Shown one piece after another: positions 24,397 to 26,628 of a stretch of DNA of 26,628 nucleotides (positions are counted from its first letter, which is position 1; each line of letters starts with the position of its first letter). The DNA comes from GCA-2712985 sp964515905 (GTDB lineage Bacteria; Pseudomonadota; Alphaproteobacteria; UBA7887). Position numbers and translations under genes: made by a program. The stretch covers positions 1 through 26,628 of the forward strand of contig CAZEWK010000009.1 in the NCBI GenBank assembly GCA_964515905.1, given 5' to 3'. The notes under the pieces were generated by a model. It did not search any database, was not told the origin of the DNA, and was given only the letters and a program-made list of their open reading frames with translations.

Positions 24397-24585
24397 CTAG
24401 CCACGAAGTAACCAAACCAGGATAACTCCAATTACTGCTGCCGCTAGTCCTGAATTACGCAGTATAGTAACTGGCATTTCTACCATTTTGATCATAAACT
24501 TTTTCATTTGTAATGGGAAAAGAGCATAAAGAACTCCTTCAAAAACAAGCACCAAAGCAAATGCGATTGTCAAATCTCCTAACAA
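24397..24585 (-). CDS. DUF2065 small membrane protein
   Basis: This is a small two-helix membrane protein of the DUF2065 (YjeT-like) family. The conserved motif ALVLVFEGVLYALFP occupies the first helix region, followed by a basic amphipathic stretch, LRNSGLAAAVIGVILVW in the second helix and a terminal LRG. The frame is open back to 24681, inside hflC. From the family length (about 61 residues) the best start is the TTG at 24585 (62 residues), or TTG 24573. Neither has a good ribosome site, suggesting coupling to hflC. The gene commonly sits next to hflC in proteobacteria; function is unknown. Confidence 0.8.
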   Translation of the reverse strand: MLGDLTIAFALVLVFEGVLYALFPLQMKKFMIKMVEMPVTILRNSGLAAAVIGVILVWLLRG

Positions 24586-24625
24586 TATAGTGGCCGATTT
24601 GATATCGCATAACTTACTACGCTTT

Positions 24626-25510
24626 TCATTCAGATACAGTTCCAACAGAATTAAAAGCACCAAAGTAACGGAAGAAATCACTATCGGGCGACAGCACCAT
24701 CGTTGTGTCGTCTCCGACTAAAGCCTCTTCGTACGCTTGCATTGACCGATAAAATGAGAAGAACTCTGCATCCCTTCCGAATGCGTCGGCAAAGATTCTA
24801 TTCATCTCACCTTCGCCTTCACCGCGGAGAATCTGAGAGTCCCGCTCAGCCTCGGCTACAATTACAACTTTTTGCCGATTTGCTTCTGCGCGAATTTTCT
24901 GCGCCTCTTCAGCACCTTTGGCCCGAAGCTCTGCAGCCTCTTGTTGCCGTTCTGTTTGCATCCTTCGGTAAATCGCCTCAGAGTTTTCATCAGGTAGATC
25001 CGCACGTTTTATCCGTACGTCTGCGACCTTAACGCCAAACCCGCTTGCCTCCGTTCTAACTAGATCTCGAATTCGTAACATAAGGTCACCTCGTTTCTCC
25101 GAAACAACCTGTTGAAGCGGGACAGTACCTAATACTTGTCTCAGGGTAGAATTTATCACTGAACCTAGTCGCGGTCTCAATGCTAGTTCAGTTCCTACCG
25201 TTTGATAGAACTTGAGCGGATCAACAATATGATAGCGAGCAAAAGCATCAACAACCAACCGTTTCTGATCAGAGGCAATCACTTCTTCAGGAGGATTGTC
25301 AAAATCAAGTAAACGTTTGTCGAAACGAACCGTTTGTTGGATAAGAGGTAATTTAAAATTTAAACCTGGCTCCTGTATCACTCTCACGGGTTCGCCAAAT
25401 TGGAGGACAAGAACCTGCTCACGCTGGTCGACTATAAAAGCTGCACTGATGAGCAATAGAATAGTCGCGGCAATAATAATGCCCGCAATTACTGAAAGAC
25501 GTCCTCTCAT
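24626..25510 (-). CDS. hflC: HflC, SPFH/band-7 membrane protein
   Basis: HflC forms with HflK a large membrane cage that binds and modulates the FtsH protease. The 294-residue protein has an N-terminal membrane segment (about 6-26), an SPFH domain starting at FIVDQREQVLVLQFGEPV, and a long charged coiled coil of about 195-245 (RMQTERQQEAAELRAKGAEE). A C-terminal FFSFYRSMQAYEEALVGDDT segment ends in SPDSDFFRYFG, as in other HflC proteins. Its ATG overlaps the hflK stop by four bases. DUF2065 starts close behind its end. Confidence 0.96.
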   Translation of the reverse strand: MRGRLSVIAGIIIAATILLLISAAFIVDQREQVLVLQFGEPVRVIQEPGLNFKLPLIQQTVRFDKRLLDFDNPPEEVIASDQKRLVVDAFARYHIVDPLKFYQTVGTELALRPRLGSVINSTLRQVLGTVPLQQVVSEKRGDLMLRIRDLVRTEASGFGVKVADVRIKRADLPDENSEAIYRRMQTERQQEAAELRAKGAEEAQKIRAEANRQKVVIVAEAERDSQILRGEGEGEMNRIFADAFGRDAEFFSFYRSMQAYEEALVGDDTTMVLSPDSDFFRYFGAFNSVGTVSE

Positions 25511-26628
25511 TGTTGATCTCCCGAAGAATTACTCGATGGCGAATTTGCACGTTTTTGTATTTCTGGAAGCGGCAAATACGGCACCACGCCGGGCCCACCT
25601 TGACCACTATCTATGATAACTTTGTTCATATCTCGGAAGACGTTTTCCATAGTCTCGAGATATATTCTTTGTTTAGTTACGTCGCGGGCCAGTCGATACT
25701 CATCATAAACTGCCACAAATCGTTGGGCTGCACCGTCTGCGCGCGCTACAACCTGTTCTTTGTAGGCCTGGGCCTCAGCACGCAATTGTGCCGCCTGGCC
25801 ATTGGCCTCGGGAACCACCCGATTTTTAAAGGCATCAGCCTCGTTTATAAGTCTCTCCTGATCCGCTTTAGCACGCTGCACGTCACGATACGACTCTATT
25901 ACTGCCTGAGGCGGATCCGCGCGTTGTAACAAAAGTTCTGTTACCAAAATTCCCGTATTATACTCATCTAGAACTCTTTGAAGGAGTACCTGAGTTTGAT
26001 CGGCGACCTGCTCCCGCCCCCCAGCCAAGGCCGAAGCAATGTCGGATTGACCAATTACTTCTCTCATTGAACTTTCAGCGGCGTCTTTGACCGTTTGAGC
26101 TGGGTTTCGCACATTAAATGCAAATGAACTAGCGTCCTTTAATGCCCATTGTACTGCAAAATTAACATCGATAATATTTTCGTCTCCGGTCAGCATCAAA
26201 CTCTCATCCGGAACATTCCTGTCACCTGTCCTCGCAACTTCAGAAGCACTTCGATACCCAATCTCAACGCGTCTCACTGTTAGTACTGGAACTTTGATGA
26301 CAGATTCTACAGGGTAAGGAAAATGATAATTTAGTCCTGGCTGAGTAGTCGTAGAGTACTCCCCAAAACGAAGGACTACCCCTTGCTCCTCAGGAGCAAT
26401 GGTGTAGAAACCGGACCCCAGCCACAGTGCAACCAATATCAGGATCAGAAATCCAAATCCTTTACCGCCCATGTTTTGGGGTAAAAAAGTTCGCATTTTG
26501 TCCTGACCTCTTCGCGACAGGGCCTCTAGGTCTGGCGCCTGAGGACCGCCTCCCCCACCGGATCGACCCCATGAGGCTGGCCCAGCACCGCCATTTCCCG
26601 AGCCGCCAAATACACCGTTGGGTCCCCC
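25507..26628 (-). CDS. hflK: HflK, SPFH/band-7 membrane protein (5' end beyond window)
   Basis: HflK is the larger subunit of the HflKC complex that surrounds FtsH. The frame stays open from the ATG at 26496 to the window edge, with 44 more codons that encode a Gly-rich leader with SWGRSGGGGGPQAPDLEALS and RRGQDKM. This is the normal HflK N-terminus (Gly-rich, then PPDLEEL..RRGQD), so the true start lies outside and ATG 26496 is internal. After it come a membrane segment (FGFLILILVALWLGSGFY), the SPFH domain (EEQGVVLRFGEY on), a coiled coil rich in Ala/Glu/Gln/Arg, and a polar tail. About 373 residues are visible. The stop overlaps hflC. Confidence 0.95.
   Translation of the reverse strand, partial: GGPNGVFGGSGNGGAGPASWGRSGGGGGPQAPDLEALSRRGQDKMRTFLPQNMGGKGFGFLILILVALWLGSGFYTIAPEEQGVVLRFGEYSTTTQPGLNYHFPYPVESVIKVPVLTVRRVEIGYRSASEVARTGDRNVPDESLMLTGDENIIDVNFAVQWALKDASSFAFNVRNPAQTVKDAAESSMREVIGQSDIASALAGGREQVADQTQVLLQRVLDEYNTGILVTELLLQRADPPQAVIESYRDVQRAKADQERLINEADAFKNRVVPEANGQAAQLRAEAQAYKEQVVARADGAAQRFVAVYDEYRLARDVTKQRIYLETMENVFRDMNKVIIDSGQGGPGVVPYLPLPEIQKRANSPSSNSSGDQQ

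Overview
The window looks like a chromosomal segment of an alphaproteobacterium, probably a Rhodospirillales-like or marine lineage; no species can be named from the sequence. The evidence is gene order and protein sequence. The minus strand reads hflK-hflC-DUF2065-degP-miaA-ilvB-ilvN-ilvC-leuA-mreB-mreC-mreD-mrdA-rodA, a grouping typical of alphaproteobacteria. Base composition is moderate and AT-leaning by eye, and GTG and TTG starts are common.

Layout, right to left, which is mostly the direction of transcription. From 26628 to 22635 lie the HflK/HflC membrane complex (hflK runs off the window edge), a small DUF2065 membrane protein and the periplasmic protease DegP. From 22621 to 17550 come miaA and the branched-chain amino acid genes ilvB, ilvN, ilvC and leuA. 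A 457-bp leader in front of leuA holds a promoter-like pair and a candidate Leu/Ile-rich leader peptide. From 15878 to 10246 is the rod-shape operon mreB-mreC-mreD-mrdA-rodA, with 4-base stop/start overlaps at mreC/mreD and mrdA/rodA. Two accessory genes follow, an HSL-family esterase and an ABM-domain protein.

From 8682 to 199 lies a nitrogen-scavenging cassette. Allophanate hydrolase is on the plus strand. Divergent from it runs a minus-strand operon: a biuret-hydrolase-like cysteine hydrolase, an NCS2-type permease, and a translationally coupled DUF2877-FdrA-DUF1116 trio. These three are homologues of E. coli AllH, AllF and AllG, which form a catabolic oxamate carbamoyltransferase. Directly after DUF1116 I found a very short carbamate kinase N-terminus, with its Shine-Dalgarno, start codon and GVGGNALI motif. 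It stops after 24 residues and is cut off in front of a tRNA-Lys(CTT) gene at 114..189.

Taken together, the cassette appears to import and dismantle a small ureido compound such as biuret, triuret or a relative. There are two apparent routes. One is hydrolytic, through the cysteine hydrolase and allophanate hydrolase to ammonia and CO2. The other is phosphorolytic, through the FdrA trio to carbamoyl phosphate. The normal last enzyme of the second route, carbamate kinase, survives only as a remnant. Substrate and pathway are inference; the gene families are read from sequence. No regulator, urease, cyanuric acid hydrolase or intact carbamate kinase is visible in the window.
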